Positions 1 through 10,230 of a stretch of DNA of 64,000 bases are shown here, in pieces. Location: positions 23,312,116 through 23,376,115 of the forward strand of contig NC_092801.1 in assembly GCF_918797505.1 (NCBI RefSeq), in the 5' to 3' direction. Numbering within the stretch: the stretch's first letter is position 1; every line of letters begins with the position of its first letter. Position numbers and translations under genes: made by a program. The notes beneath the pieces were generated by a model. The model did not search any database. It saw nothing but the letters and a program-made list of their open reading frames with translations, and was not told the origin of the DNA. This DNA is from Bemisia tabaci (Eukaryota > Arthropoda > Insecta > Hemiptera > Aleyrodidae).

Positions 1-177
1 CCGTCGGTAGTTGATACTTCACCGCAATACTTTTGCCTCCGCGGTTAAACCAGATTACACAATTGCCAATTTATTTCGCGTGCCTCCGTCTCTCGTGCCG
101 AGAGCTCGAGGAAATCCGTACGTGAGGTCTCCGAGTTATTGCGTCCGGGAGATCTGAATGTTTCGAGACTCAGGATC

Positions 178-296
178 GGACGCATTTCTGTCAAACGGAA
201 CTAGGTGCATTGAGACATGAGCCCTGTTATGCATGTATACTTATGGGTCTCAGGGCTCATGTCTTAATGCACATAGTTCCGTTTGACAGAAATACG
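178..296. mobile_element. MITE family A (copy A1)
   Basis: Two arms (GGACGcATTTCTGTCAAACG and its inverse) pair almost end to end, with a short loop around 228-246. The arms contain a second inverted pair, ATGAGCCCTG / CAGGGCTCAT. The same roughly 123-base unit recurs at 470, 43958, 47626 and 49920. It has no coding capacity. The right edge runs directly into family B sequence. Confidence 0.85.
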
Positions 297-469
297 TTTG
301 TGCGAATTTAGGTGCAAATTTCAGTGAATTTCCTGCTAAGTGCGAAGCAAATTCCGTAGGATTTTCAAAGAAATTCGCACAAACGTACTCTAGTAAAAAA
401 TTAAATCGCCCGGTTAAAGTAGACAGTGGCTGATGTGCCTTGGTTCCTTTCTGCTAAACGCGGTCCAAT
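297..469. mobile_element. MITE family B, one arm
   Basis: Right-hand part of a B element. It carries the inverse of the GCGAATTTC...ACAAACG arm, an AAAAAATTAAAT block, and ends in CTAAACGCGGTCCA. The left arm is replaced by A1. Compare the complete copy at 10231. Confidence 0.75.
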
Positions 470-594
470 TGGACGTATTTCTGCCAAACGGAGCTATGTG
501 CATTAAGACATGAGCCCTGTTATGCATGTATCCTTATGGATCTCAGGGCTCGTGTCTTAATGCACTTAGTTCCGTTTAGCAGAAATAAGTTTGA
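470..594. mobile_element. MITE family A (copy A2)
   Basis: Palindromic A unit between two family B pieces. The right terminus is mutated (AAGTTTGA instead of ACGTCCA). Its position suggests insertion at a B-B junction. Confidence 0.85.
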
Positions 595-595
595 T

Positions 596-835
596 TGGAC
601 CACGTTTAGTAGAAAGGAACCAAGGCACATTAGCAACAGGGCAATTTAATATTTTACTAGAGAACGTTTGTGCGGATTTCTTTGAAAATGCTGAGGAATT
701 TGCTTCGCACTGAGCTGAAAATTCACTGAAATTCGCACGTAAATTCGCACGACCGTTTCATGTAAAAAATTAAATTGCCCAATTAATTTGGCAATAGCTG
801 ATGTGGCTTGGTTCCTTTTTGCTTGACGCAGTTCA
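596..835. mobile_element. MITE family B (copy B2)
   Basis: Inverted-repeat element about 240 bases long. It starts TGGACCACGTTTAGTAGAAA and ends with the inverse (TTGACGCAGTTCA). Internal arms AACGTTTGTGCGGATTTC and the inverse around 740-760 fold back. No coding capacity. Confidence 0.8.
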
Positions 836-899
836 ATTCTACGGCATTTAATAGCGCGGATCCTTCGAAATTAAGGGTTTTGAAAAATACAGATTGTTA

Positions 900-997
900 C
901 CTCTGCGCACAGCGCACACCGTACTTGGAACTCGTCGACCAGAACATGGCTCCAGCTCACTTCATTATATTACGACTCTATGTACTCTATGTACTCA
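900..997. mobile_element. fragment of MITE family W
   Basis: ATTACGACTCTATGTACTCT at 967-986 and the preceding CTCGTCGACCAGAACATGG stretch match one end of the complete W element at 1670-2000. The other end is missing. Confidence 0.55.
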
Positions 998-1341
998 CGG
1001 TAAGGAGAATGACGGCTGGGTCAACTCTATCGGCCACAAGGCACGGGTCACTTGTGTCAACGGAGGGCGTTCGTCCGCCGGAAGTGTGATCACGGTTGGT
1101 AGATCCGCCCATCCGGTATTCTGAAGGTTCGACGTCGAAAGCTGAGACGTTGATGATACTTCTCCTTTGGTGCTTGATACGATCGGCGTCGAAGTGACGA
1201 AGTTTTGTCCGGGGCCGAAAGCAGGGGACGGTGTGGGATTAGAGTTCTCTGTAGTCGAACTGCAATGAAGTGATAAGGTACGGTTGACGCAGGCTTTCGA
1301 CAATCCTCGTAAATATCATTTATAATTTAGTTATTCTAAAA
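998..1341. other. no recognised feature
   Basis: GC-richer than its surroundings. Open frames of about 100 codons exist on both strands (for example 995-1303 minus), but none shows a recognisable domain or strong coding character. Confidence 0.4.
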
Positions 1342-1490
1342 TGGACGACGCTAAGCATAAATGAACCAAGCCACATTAGCGATTGCCAGGTGGGCAGTTT
1401 AATCTTTTCCATGGAAACGGTTTCAGTGGTGCAAAATTTTCACTCGTAAATTGCATTTTTACTGGAAAGCCGTCCGGCATACCTCCTTGA
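1342..1490. mobile_element. degenerate fragment of family B
   Basis: AACCAAGCCACATTAGC, then a TTGCCA...GGGCAGTTTAAT block as in the B left arm. It decays after about 1430. Confidence 0.5.
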
Positions 1491-1669
1491 GAATTTTTTC
1501 TGCATTAATTTCTAATTTTATGCATAAAGTCAGTATAGTTTGGACAGAAATCGCTTATAGTCTCATGATTGTAAAAAAAAAAATTGAATTTTTTGGGTCC
1601 ATTTAGCAAACTTGGAATAAATTCCGTTCCTTTATTTGAGACACCCCAGGAATTATAGTATGCCACACA

Positions 1670-2000
1670 CATAGAGTACATAGAGTCGTAATGTAAGTGG
1701 GAGAGCTGGCGCCATGTTCTGCTCGACGAATTCCGAGCCCGGTGTGCGCCGAGTTCGGGTCACTTTTTCGATACATTTTCGATCCAAAATGGCGGCGTGG
1801 AATACGTGGTTCCTCCTTTGTTGTTGTTGTTGTTGTTGTTGTTGTCATCGGATGGCCGGGTACCCGTGTATCGCAAACAATCGATTATCTATCGAAAAAG
1901 TGACCCGGCGTCACACAGGTGTCTCGGAATTCGGGACATGGAAAATGCTTAAAAGTGGCGCCAGCTCTCCCACTTACATTACGACTCTATGTACTCTATG
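1670..2000. mobile_element. hAT-like MITE family W
   Basis: Terminal inverted repeats of about 45 bases begin CATAGAGTACATAGAGTCGT. The flanks GCCACACA (1662-1669) and GCCACAGA (2001-2008) agree at 7 of 8 positions, the TSD length of hAT elements. The interior holds a (TTG)n microsatellite. No transposase is encoded. Confidence 0.8.
1815..1844 (+). repeat. (TTG)n microsatellite inside W
   Basis: About nine uninterrupted TTG units. They create poly-valine and poly-cysteine reading frames on the plus strand and poly-threonine on the minus strand. These are artefacts of the repeat, not protein. Confidence 0.95.
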
Positions 2001-2327
2001 GCCACAGAGTGAGAAAAAGTAGCCAAAGTAAAACACGAAGAAAATTAACAGAAGAGGTGAAAATCGTAAATATTAATGACGTTATACTGGCGGGAATTTC
2101 TTATCCAGTCCCTAGCTTTTTTCTTAAAGGGTTGTGAATGCAAAATATAAAAAGAGTTTGGGCGACATCAATACTTAAGCATTTCTGTCGCACCGCTTAC
2201 CCCAGGCCTTCAAGAGTGGTATGCCTGGTTGTGTTTTTTTAGATACTTGTTAATGTTTTAACAATTTACTCAAAGTTTGTGGTTTTCTTTTAAGTAATTT
2301 ATTAATTTGCACGCTTACGGTACTTAC

Positions 2328-2617
2328 CTTGGAATGGTCTTTTCGATGCCAACGTTTTCTAACTTTGCCGATTGACTTCGGAGTTTGCTTTCCGATTTTA
2401 ACTCTGCACACCACCTAACGATATCCCGTTCACAAATTGCGGCAGCACCATAAACATGCACAATCTGTCTATGAATCTCAGACATTGACTCTCCCGTTCG
2501 GCACAAAAATTGCACTACAGACTTAACTTCACAGTTGGAGAATTTTTTTATGAGCGGCTGAGTTTTGGTAGTTTTAGAGATTCGCGCGTCCATTTCGAAC
2601 AGTTTACAAATAAACAC
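2328..2617 (-). CDS. partial exon: mariner-type HTH protein
   Basis: This minus-strand frame encodes about 97 residues. The likelier start is the second methionine (complement of 2591-2593, MDARISK) rather than the first at 2617. Roughly residues 25-75 (EVKSVVQFLCRTGESMSEIH..., then VYGAAAICERDIVRWCAEL) resemble the N-terminal helix-turn-helix of mariner/Mos1-type transposases and of SETMAR/GVQW3-like domesticated proteins, which binds transposon ends. No catalytic DD(E/D) domain follows. The frame runs into CCAAG|GTAAGTA (donor GT at the complement of 2327-2326), a near-ideal splice donor, so the stop four bases later is probably intronic and this is an exon. No acceptor with a matching exon was found downstream at lower coordinates. 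It could be a first exon of a gene leaving the window or a transposon remnant. Confidence 0.5.
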
Positions 2618-2848
2618 TGAAGGTGATGCAGCTCATTTCAAATGTTTGTGTTTTATCGCAGACATCTAGCGGTGGTGATAAGAACATGCCGCGAACATCG
2701 CTGTTCATATCTCTCCTCCGAGAGATGTTGCTCTACTATCGATAATCTAGGAAGATATATTCTCAATTGTAGCGGGAAATACGTATGCTTGTTTCGGGCC
2801 TAGTTGCCTAGCTCTATGATCGCATTTTCTTGCGGGTTTAATCATCCG

Positions 2849-3080
2849 CACTGGAAAAAAAAAACACATTGGATCTAGAGTCCAGACTCTTGAAAACATC
2901 GACAAGAAAAAGTACTGTTGATTCAATCAGAATCTAGCTTATAAATTAAGAACCAAGCCTCTTAATTTAAGCAGATTTCGTTTTGATACAAGCAAAAATT
3001 CGATTGAATCAAGAGTATTTTTTCTTGTCAATGTTTTCAAGAGTCTGTACTCTATATCCAATGTGTTTTTTTCTCCAGTG
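2849..3080. mobile_element. CACTG-ended MITE family C (C1)
   Basis: Near-perfect palindrome of about 230 bases from CACTGGAAAAAAA to TTCTCCAGTG, with the signature ATTGGATCTAGAGTCCAGAC near each end. It is flanked by CG/CG, a 2-base TSD. CACTG ends with short TSDs suggest the CACTA/EnSpm group. No coding capacity. Confidence 0.9.
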
Positions 3081-3109
3081 CGCTAAAATTTTTCAGGTAC
3101 TCAAAGCAT

Positions 3110-3358
3110 TTCGACCTTGTAAGTCTACAACCACGTATCTCGTTTGCTGTGTTTGAAAACATCCACTCCTATTTTATTTTTTAAAGAAGAGAAAATCATT
3201 TCCTTGAAGTTTTCGCAGATTTTTTTTGCACAGAGAAGAAAAACCACGGCAGTTTTCAAGACGTGCCGTTAAGTAGTTTTCCACTTAAAAATTAAAGTAT
3301 GACAGGAAGTCTACAACGTCGCAAACCGAGATACGTGATTGTGGACTTACACCGTCAA
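3110..3358. mobile_element. inverted-repeat element M (M1)
   Basis: Arms AAGTCTACAACCACGTATCT and its inverse near 3328-3350 enclose about 200 bases, including AAAGTATGACAGGAAGT. The full family is seen again at 11768 and 43514. Confidence 0.75.
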
Positions 3359-4550
3359 TTTGTTAAATTTTAACCGTAGGTTAAGACCGTTGGGTCAATA
3401 TGTCCAACCAAAGTAAAAAGCCATTTTGACCATAAATTTATCAAACGAAATGGAATGCTCTATTGCTGAAGCTCATTTCTCATGAAGACAATTTCTCATT
3501 CATATTTCAGAACGAAGTAAGTTGGATATTATGGAGGAATCAAAATTATGAATGCACTGAACGAAAATATAAGAAACAGATATTGCTGAACATTGAACAC
3601 CTGCACTGTTGCCGTATTTTCACATAAGAATTGCCAAAAATATCCCCTCCCCCCAAAAAAAGTAAAATGTAGTGCTCCCATGAAAGCATTTATAGTTCTG
3701 TTTTGGCAAAAGGTAAACAAGAGGTGGTAAAGGTGGTCCTTAGTAAGACAGTGCATGAGCCTTGGTTGACCGATCTCTAGTATTCCGAGGAATGCCTTTT
3801 AAGAAAAGTTGAGATTTTTTGACTTTCGAGAGTGTAAATACTCATTTCATTTCGACAGTTTTAGGCGGCGAAAATAATGGCAGATAAAAACTTTAAATCA
3901 CTTTTTTTCACACTATATTTTTGAACTGGGCACCAACAATTTTCGGAGTCCGTTTTGGTTTGATGGCTTTGGCTGTTTCTCTTTTATATCCCTCTTTCAT
4001 ATGTTTAATATCCCTAAAAGTAAATGTTGTTTTTTTTTTTTTCAGTGTCGATGTTATTATTTGCTTGGACGGTCATATTTGATAGTTTAATAACCAGTAG
4101 GAATACTTATTTCGATTTGCGACATTTCAGTTTTTCTCCCTTATAAACATGGAGAAACTGATTTCAATTTTTCTCCGTATGTTTTCATCTTCTCACTTCG
4201 AAGTTATATCCATGCGTAATTTTCATCCTGAATAGGTATCTGATACGGCCGCATTTAATGCTAAACTCGTTCTCTTTTTGCAGGAGCGGAGCTTTTCAGC
4301 AGTGAATGAAATTTAAAAGTTTCTCAGAGTTTTTTATTTCTTGACGGCTAGGTTATATTAACTCCTCGATCCCGATGGATAAGATGAGAGAAATAAGTAG
4401 GGAATGAGATACGCAAGCGTCTGCTTAAAATACAACGACAATATTTAATTTCCGTGTCTCTCTGGTAATTTTAAAATGAGCAAAGTTTTATTACTATCAG
4501 CGTGGCAGAATCACACTCTTTGTCGGGATTGGATGAAAGGAAAATATGGT
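3359..4550. other. gene-free stretch
   Basis: AT-rich with no open frame above about 75 codons that looks coding. There is an oligo-T run ending TTTCAGTG at about 4030-4047, which resembles the right tip of a CACTG-ended element, and a pyrimidine-rich CTCTTTTTGCAG acceptor-like site near 4270-4283. Nothing else is recognised. Confidence 0.4.
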
Positions 4551-4569
4551 GGGGGGGGGGGGGGGGGGG
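4551..4569 (+). repeat. poly-G tract (19)
   Basis: Nineteen consecutive G residues in AT-rich surroundings; one of nine long G or C runs in the window. Confidence 0.95.
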
Positions 4570-4579
4570 TCCTGGTATT

Positions 4580-5128
4580 GCGTCCGGCGTGCGAACCGGA
4601 AGTTTAGGTCATATGCTGTCGTGCTGAGGAAGAACGCCGTATGAACCTTCAGCTGGTGTGAAATTTCCTTTGATAAAACACGAATTTCCTGGTAAACTTA
4701 TGAATATTTTCCTTCTAATTTTTCAGGTAACTTTGTTTGCAATTTTACCTGAAGTTCCTGAAAATGTCAAGGAAAAATATTCATAACCTTCCGCGAAAAT
4801 AAACATTCTATCGAAGGAAATTTGGAAACTCTCGAATGTTTGGACGGCGCGGCGTTCTTCCTTAGCACGGCAGTATGGATCTCTGAAGTTGTCGGTCCGT
4901 TCATCCGAAAACCTGAGGTTCGGCCGCCGAAGTTCGGGTCATACATGTGAAGTACTTCGGTGCTTCGATACTTCGGACTGACTCCATAAAATTTTCAACG
5001 GAGGTGATTTATAACCCAAACTTCGGCAGCTGGACCTCAAATTTTCAAATGTGCACGACCCGAAAACTTCAGAGACCCATATGACCTGAACTTCGAGTTC
5101 CGCGCATGAAGTTTTTTCTCCGCATGAG
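4580..5128. mobile_element. inverted-repeat element R (R1), split by F1
   Basis: Left part AACCGGAAGTTTAGGTCATA and right part GGATCTCTGAAGTT... to GAAGTTTTTTCTCCGCATG match the complete R at 6256. Element F1 (4616-4873) interrupts it. Joining the flanks at TATG restores the R sequence. The interior is rich in GAAGT/ACTTC inverted motifs. Confidence 0.75.
4616..4873. mobile_element. MITE family F (F1), inserted in R
   Basis: Termini CTGTCGTGCTGAGGAAGAAC and its inverse ending TTAGCACGGCAG, with palindromic arms throughout. The exact 4-base TSD TATG (4612-4615 and 4874-4877) disappears in the intact R sequence, which confirms insertion. Confidence 0.9.
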
Positions 5129-5423
5129 ACATCCGCAAGGCAACCTATCTCCCTCACTTCACCTGATTTTGAAGTAAGTCACACTGGCCTGATCTACCCT
5201 AATCCCCATCGCTCCATTATGTTAAAAATAATGAGAAAAGCCTGGGAAATATCTGAAAAAAGTCCGTTTACTGAAAAAAACTTTTACTTTTTAAGCGTTA
5301 ATGAGAATTTTATCCTCAATGAGCTACTTGGAATTCGTATTATCGAAATTTGTAAAGGAAGAATCTGGGCTTTTCAATGTGAAAATGTTCACAGGTTGCT
5401 TGCCCGATAAAGCAAAGCGAAAT
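5129..5423. other. no recognised feature
   Basis: A 63-codon open frame at 5219-5410 has no recognisable motif. AT-rich spacer. Confidence 0.35.
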
Positions 5424-5586
5424 CAGTGGCGAGGCATGAATAATCAATTATCGATATTTACCCATTTGAAACTGTGGTAAAGAATCGATTATTTAGGTGT
5501 TCGTTGCGAACACCCTGTTTATCGATCCTTTTCCATAGGTTTAAACGGTAGATCAATCGATGAATTGCAAAGCACGACACGCTACC
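5424..5586. mobile_element. hAT-like MITE family D (D1)
   Basis: Starts CAGTGGCGAGGCATGAAT. A central GGTGTTCGTTGCGAACACC hairpin is flanked by ATCGAT-rich arms. The right tip is eroded (ACGCTACC). The family is defined by copies with exact 8-base TSDs, such as D5 and D7. Confidence 0.85.
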
Positions 5587-5642
5587 GGCGAAATCCATAA
5601 TCCCATCAATTTACCTCCGGTTCAAAAGGGTCCGGACAACCG

Positions 5643-5899
5643 CTGCCGTACTAAGGAAGAACGCCGCATGAGCCACCAGGCGTTGCCAAATTTCCTTTGA
5701 AAAATCGGGAATTTCCAGGAAAATTTGTTATATTTCTTCTCAGATTATTTAGAAGATTTTGTTCGTAGGTAATCTAATTTAAAAAAATCTGAAAATTTTA
5801 GGGAGAATCGTTCATAACTTTCTTTAAAATTTAGCATTTTCTGAGAGGAAATTTGGCAACATTCGAATGCTCATACGGCGTTTTTACTTAGCACGGCAG
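5643..5899. mobile_element. MITE family F (F2)
   Basis: CTGCCGTACTAAGGAAGAAC left end and TTAGCACGGCAG right end, with palindromic arms. No clear TSD remains. Confidence 0.85.
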
Positions 5900-6177
5900 A
5901 ATTTTCCTGTCGCTGAGCGGATGGCGGATGAAAAATTCCCGGGAAGTTGTTATTCTTGCTAATTAAAAGTTTCCTCGTATTGTAACGAGAGTCTTGTTCG
6001 AGTTCGCCCGCGATAATAGAGTATCTCTTGAGAAAAGAGCCTCAAATCAATCGTTCCGTTTCAGTGAATCAAACGCCTTTGCTCCTTAAAAGGAGAACGC
6101 TCGAGTTCAATCAACACCCGGGGGTTATTCTCTTCCTTGAAAAAGGATCGCCCGATTAAAAGGTTGAGAACTCTACT
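5900..6177. other. no recognised feature
   Basis: Spacer between F2 and Q1. No repeat or coding signal recognised. Confidence 0.35.
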
Positions 6178-6792
6178 GCGGGCCGATCATTGAAATTGAT
6201 ATACAAAGCTTTAGACAAAAAAAGACAAAAGGGATATAGAGGGATCCTTATGGTGCACGGAGAAAAAACCTCGTGTGTGGTACCCGAAGTTTAGGACATA
6301 CGGATCTCTGAAGTATTCGGATTGAGCATCTGAACACTTTAGGTCTAGCTGTCGAGGTTCGGATCACACATCTAAAACTTCAGTTCTTACATCTGGAGTA
6401 CTTCAGATGTGAGAACTGAAGTTTTTCGGATGTGAAAACCGAAGTACTTCAGATGTAAGAACTGAAGTCTCAGATGTGTGATCCAAACCTCAGCAGCTGG
6501 ACCTAAAGTGTTCAGATGCTCAATCCGAAAATTTCAGAGATCCATATGACCTATAAACTTCGGGTCCCATGCACGAAGTTTTTTTCTCCGTGCGGAAACG
6601 AGTGGCTGCAATGGGCAAAGCAGTAGTTGTTGGACTAACTAACGCCAACCCACGAGAAATCCGACAATTGGTCCATCATTTTCTCACTTAGTATTATAGG
6701 AACCACTCGTTGCCACCAATAGGATAGCCCCGTATACTCCCTATGTCATTTTTGCCGATCACTTCGTCTATCACTTTCAATAATCAGCCCGC
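6178..6792. mobile_element. element Q (Q1) with R2 inside
   Basis: Outer arms GCGGGCCGATCATTGAAATT and its inverse (TTTCAATAATCAGCCCGC). About 340 bases of R (6256-6592) lie inside. The uninterrupted copy at 27433-27704 lacks R, which supports secondary insertion. Confidence 0.75.
6256..6592. mobile_element. inverted-repeat element R (R2)
   Basis: CACGGAGAAAAAAC...TTTTTTTCTCCGTG termini. Nested inverted motifs (ACTTCAGATGTGAGAACTGA and kin) make several alternative hairpins. No coding capacity. Confidence 0.8.
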
Positions 6793-7043
6793 TGCCGTGT
6801 AAGGAAAAACGCCGTATGACCATTCAAGAGTTGCCAAATTTCCTTCGATAAAATTTTCATTTTTGAGGAATGCTATGAATATTATTTCTTTTAATTTTTA
6901 GAATCTTTTGGTGAAATAGCGAACAAAATCATCTGAAAAATTGGGAGGAAAATATTCATAAGATTACCAGGAAACTTGCGTTTTATCAAAGGGAATTTGG
7001 CAACGCCTGAAGGTTCATACGGCGTTTTTCCTCAGCACTGCAG
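6792..7043. mobile_element. MITE family F (F3)
   Basis: CTGCCGTGTAAGGAAAAACG to CTCAGCACTGCAG, palindromic. It abuts the right end of Q1. Confidence 0.85.
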
Positions 7044-7133
7044 TCGAGCGGGGTTTAAAAGCTGGAGCTTTCATCGAAACCAGGCGACGATGTCCTCGGA
7101 CCATTCATAAAACCGCTCGACGAACGATTGGAT

Positions 7134-7495
7134 TGGATTTCGCAAATGGGAACTAAGAGCATTCCAATGCCTTTAAAATTGTGCAATTTGTTTTACCTTG
7201 TAAATACAAACTGATCACTTGAACAAAGTTTTATCGTTACATCCCAATAAATTATATATTCAAGACGAAATTCATCTTTGTAAATTCAATTTTCGCTATC
7301 AGTGGCGGTTGGGTGCCGCAGAGCGCACAGAAGCGCTACAAGAGCTGCTTGTTAGTTAGGTAGTTAGTTAGTATAAAGTTAAATTTAATTTTTGCATGCT
7401 TTCAGTAATTTTATGTGTAAGTGCGTCTAGTGTAAGTTGCGCAATTCTAGCAACATTAGGATGCTCTCGGTTCTTTTTTTGCAAAATGCAATCCA
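7134..7495. mobile_element. family K copy with internal insertion (K3)
   Basis: Outer arms TTGGATTTCGCAAATGGGAA and GGTTCTTTTTTTGCAAAATG with the matching inverse. A GC-richer block beginning CAGTGGCGGTTGGGTGCCGC at about 7300 is absent from other K copies and has a hAT-like first pentamer, so it is probably a nested fragment. Confidence 0.55.
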
Positions 7496-7858
7496 ATGCA
7501 ACATCCTAATTTTTCCAGTGTACAATGCGGAATCGTTGCATCAAGCTCGCATACGATCACAGAAGATCAGGGGCTAATCAACCCAGAAAATTAAAACTTA
7601 TCACCAAAACAAAAGCTTTCGAAAGAGAGAGGTGACTAATTCCCTGTGACAAAAATACTGTTTTCATAACCGCCGGAAGCTTTTTAAAGTGGAAGCAATT
7701 CTGTTTTGACGCAGTAGCACGCTGCTGAATTAAGTGCGGGCCAGAGAGGGATTTTAAAAAGGCAAAATACCTCCCTAACTCCGCGTCGGAGAGGGTACGA
7801 GGATCAAAACTTCTCGACTAAGAAGTTTCCCCAACTCTTTATTTTTCTTTTCTTCCAG

Positions 7859-7886
7859 GCGGAATTTAGCATGCAGGGAGTTCAAG
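7859..7886 (+). other. candidate 28-base micro-exon with ATG
   Basis: A strong pyrimidine tract (TTTATTTTTCTTTTCTTCCAG) ends at 7858. The next 28 bases carry an ATG at 7871 and end CAAG|GTGAGA, a good splice donor. If real, this would be an exon supplying five codons and one base. Nothing nearby confirms it, and chance matches to splice sites are common in AT-rich DNA. Confidence 0.25.
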
Positions 7887-8146
7887 GTGAGAAAACTACC
7901 GCACCACCGACGATATTCGTCTGAATATAGCTCGTTAAAGCCGCAGGATTATCAAGCCCTTTTTTCAAAGCCGGGGAGCAGATGGAAATGCTGCGTTGTC
8001 AAGTGCGGAGAAATTCGTCTCCACAGCGCCGCGCTAACTCATTTTAAATTCGAGGAAACAAAAGGCACGGTTTCACAGGGCGTGCGCGACACGAGGTCTG
8101 CCGCGAGCGTATAGTCCATTGGATCGTATGCGATAGTGGTTTGATG

Positions 8147-8568
8147 TAGAGTACCTTTATAGACATTCGTATCTTTTTACTACAGGAAAACTGTTCCGCT
8201 TTTTGATTGGTCAACGAGTTTGTAGGCCTCATGATGCGCTTAGGGCCGTAAATAAACAAACAAGATGGCGGCTCACCGTAACATCGATGAGAAGCTAAAT
8301 TTGACAAAAATGTCAATTATGCGGCAGTAACAATTTAAACGAGCATATCTACGAATAGCACACGAAAAACACATGAAAACATTGTTAAATTGCCTTTCAC
8401 CTTTATCACACGAGGATGCAAGATGTGCATAACCTCAATCTTGCTTGCTGATAACGGCCATCTTGTTTGTTTATTTACGGCCCTAAGAGCATCGTGTCAG
8501 CCTATTCGCTCGCGACCAATGAAAAACCGGAACGGAAATGGCCATACTCAGTCTATAAAGGTACTCTA
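8147..8568. mobile_element. hAT-like MITE with exact 8-base TSD
   Basis: TAGAGTACCTTTATAGAC left end and TCTATAAAGGTACTCTA right end. The flanking GTTTGATG is duplicated exactly at 8139-8146 and 8569-8576. TAGAG fits the hAT terminal pattern YARNG. Internal arms include CTTAGGGCCGTAAATAAAC and its inverse near 8470-8487. It is 422 bases long with no transposase. Confidence 0.92.
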
Positions 8569-8711
8569 GTTTGATGTATCGTATGGTTCAAAACAATAGA
8601 ACATAACCTTGAACAAAAATTGTCTGCTTTCTGTAGGAGAAGCTGAAAATGAGAAAATTCCTGATAATTTCACTTTAAATTGTCATCTTATACTCATAAG
8701 AATCAAACATA

Positions 8712-8949
8712 TGGACGTATTTCTGTCAAACGGAACTGAGCACCAATTTGAGTTCCTTTTGAGGAATTTAGAATACCGGATAGCGCGTTCTGTCAAACGG
8801 AACTAAGCGCCATGGAAAAGCATTGCGAGCATAGGAACGAATGAGCCGGACGCCCGGTTCCGCCGCCAATCCAAGCCCCCCCCCCCCCCCCCCCCCCTCT
8901 ACCTTCCTACCCCGATGGCGCTTAGTTCCATTTGACAGAAATACGTCCA
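8712..8949. mobile_element. compound family A element (A3) with poly-C
   Basis: Outer TGGACGTATTTCTGTCAAAC and its inverse ending ATACGTCCA. A second internal CTGTCAAACGGAACTAAGCG arm pairs with the right arm, so one A variant sits within another. The inner variant matches A7 at 59930. A 22-base poly-C occupies the loop. Confidence 0.8.
8876..8897 (+). repeat. poly-C tract (22) in A3
   Basis: Twenty-two C residues at the point where A7 (about 59980) has only six G in the opposite orientation. This suggests homopolymer expansion inside the element. Confidence 0.95.
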
Positions 8950-8964
8950 AATCATTGCATTCAT

Positions 8965-9143
8965 TTGCATCAATTTACTCATTTTTGCGGAAGAACGCTC
9001 ATTAGTGAACATTCTTGACCAACTTTGGTGTGATTGGAATCTGAAGTTTGGCAGTAACATTTTTTGTGTAACAAGGTTGGCTGCCCTTTTGGGCCCTACG
9101 AGCTCCATCTTTCAGTACGCCTGTACTCTACATATAAAGGTAC
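8965..9143. mobile_element. fragment of element H
   Basis: TTTACTCATTTTTGCGGAAG through GGGCCCTACGAGCTCCAT to a TACTC tip. It matches the right third of H at 20150-20332 with scattered differences. Confidence 0.65.
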
Positions 9144-9165
9144 TCGACGCAAATTTAGGGGGCGT

Positions 9166-9391
9166 TCAGTGGATCGAGTAATTTAGAGAGGTTGGACATG
9201 AAATTGTGTACTAAAACTGCTAATTTTGATGTTTATTTCGTCACATTTTAAATTCTAGGGGTGCCTCTAGAAGACAATTTCACGAGGAAACCAATAAAAT
9301 CACCTTTAGAACCTCGAGGTTTTGTATAACGGAGTTATGAGCGTTTAAAGTTTCCAAAGTCCGACCTCTCCTATTGATTCGATCCATTGTG
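9166..9391. mobile_element. repeat family I (I1)
   Basis: Begins CAGTGGATCGAGTAATTTAG and ends CGACCTCTCCTATTGATTCG. Short terminal inverted repeats (GAGAGGTTGGAC / GTCCGACCTCTC) enclose about 190 non-palindromic bases. No coding capacity. Confidence 0.75.
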
Positions 9392-9408
9392 GAGCGGTTG
9401 ATGTGGCG

Positions 9409-9643
9409 CACAGTGGATTGAGTCAATTAAAGAGGTTGGACATGAAATTTTTGACATAAACTGCAAATGTTGATGTTTATTTCGTCGCCTTTTAAAGTTC
9501 AAGGAGTGATACTGGAAGAAAATTTTACGAAAAAACCAATGGAACCACTTGCAGAACATCAGATTCTTGTATAAACGGAGTTATGAGCGTTTAAAGTTTC
9601 CAAATTTTGTCCGACCTCTCTCATTGACTCGATTCACCGTGTG
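9409..9643. mobile_element. repeat family I (I2), tandem to I1
   Basis: Second direct copy of I, 17 bases after I1, in the same orientation: CACAGTGGATTGAGTCAATT to GACTCGATTCACCGTGTG. Other copies are at 33135, 33496 and 59911. Confidence 0.8.
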
Positions 9644-9916
9644 GCGCGGCCGGCTTTAGGTCGCACGCTGCCTATGGAACCGTAGACCGTAGCTTAACGC
9701 GGAGGTTCGGGTCGAGAGGCGGAGAAATTAATTTACGCGAAACGTGCTCCAGTTAAGGAGGATTCGATTTTCATGATGATTTCATTCCAATGCGCCAGCT
9801 GCGTCGTCAGACCCCTCGCTTTTGAGATTTTCTCCTGTTGGCTTTTTTGTATAGTTTAGACTTAAAGGATGATTGGCCATGAGGTGTTACGGCATACACG
9901 ATAGTTGGACCTAGAG

Positions 9917-10229
9917 TGCCTTTATACTGTATTTATACCTTAAAGACAATGCGAATCCATTTCTGATCGGCTCCCGTATTTTAGGGCTTCACAGTGTCAC
10001 AAACGGGAATAAAGATTGCATTTGCACCAATTGCAAAGATTATAAACTGGAATGGACCGGGAAATTGGTGGTACGGCAAGGAATAAATGGAATGAGAGAG
10101 GGAACGGAGACAGGCATTCGGGAATGGGTTGATCAAAGATTACAAAAAATTCCGATTTTTGTAATCTTTATTCCTGTTTGTGACATCCATAAGCCGCGTT
10201 GTCTCAACTCTCTCTATAAAAGGACTAAA
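9917..10229. mobile_element. hAT-like MITE family G (G1)
   Basis: Matches G2 (52709-53035) along its length, including GGGAATAAAGATTGCATTTG and the inverse arm near 10160-10180. Terminal bases have diverged (CTATAAAAGGACTAAAG). It directly abuts B3. Confidence 0.8.
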
Positions 10230-10230
10230 G

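Noticed and set aside
178..600. A CRISPR-like array of regularly spaced repeats
   Set aside because: The repeats are palindromic transposon arms with irregular spacing and eukaryotic context; there is no constant repeat-spacer pattern.
1603..2022. Proteins with poly-threonine, poly-valine or poly-cysteine runs
   Set aside because: All come from the (TTG)n repeat inside MITE W.
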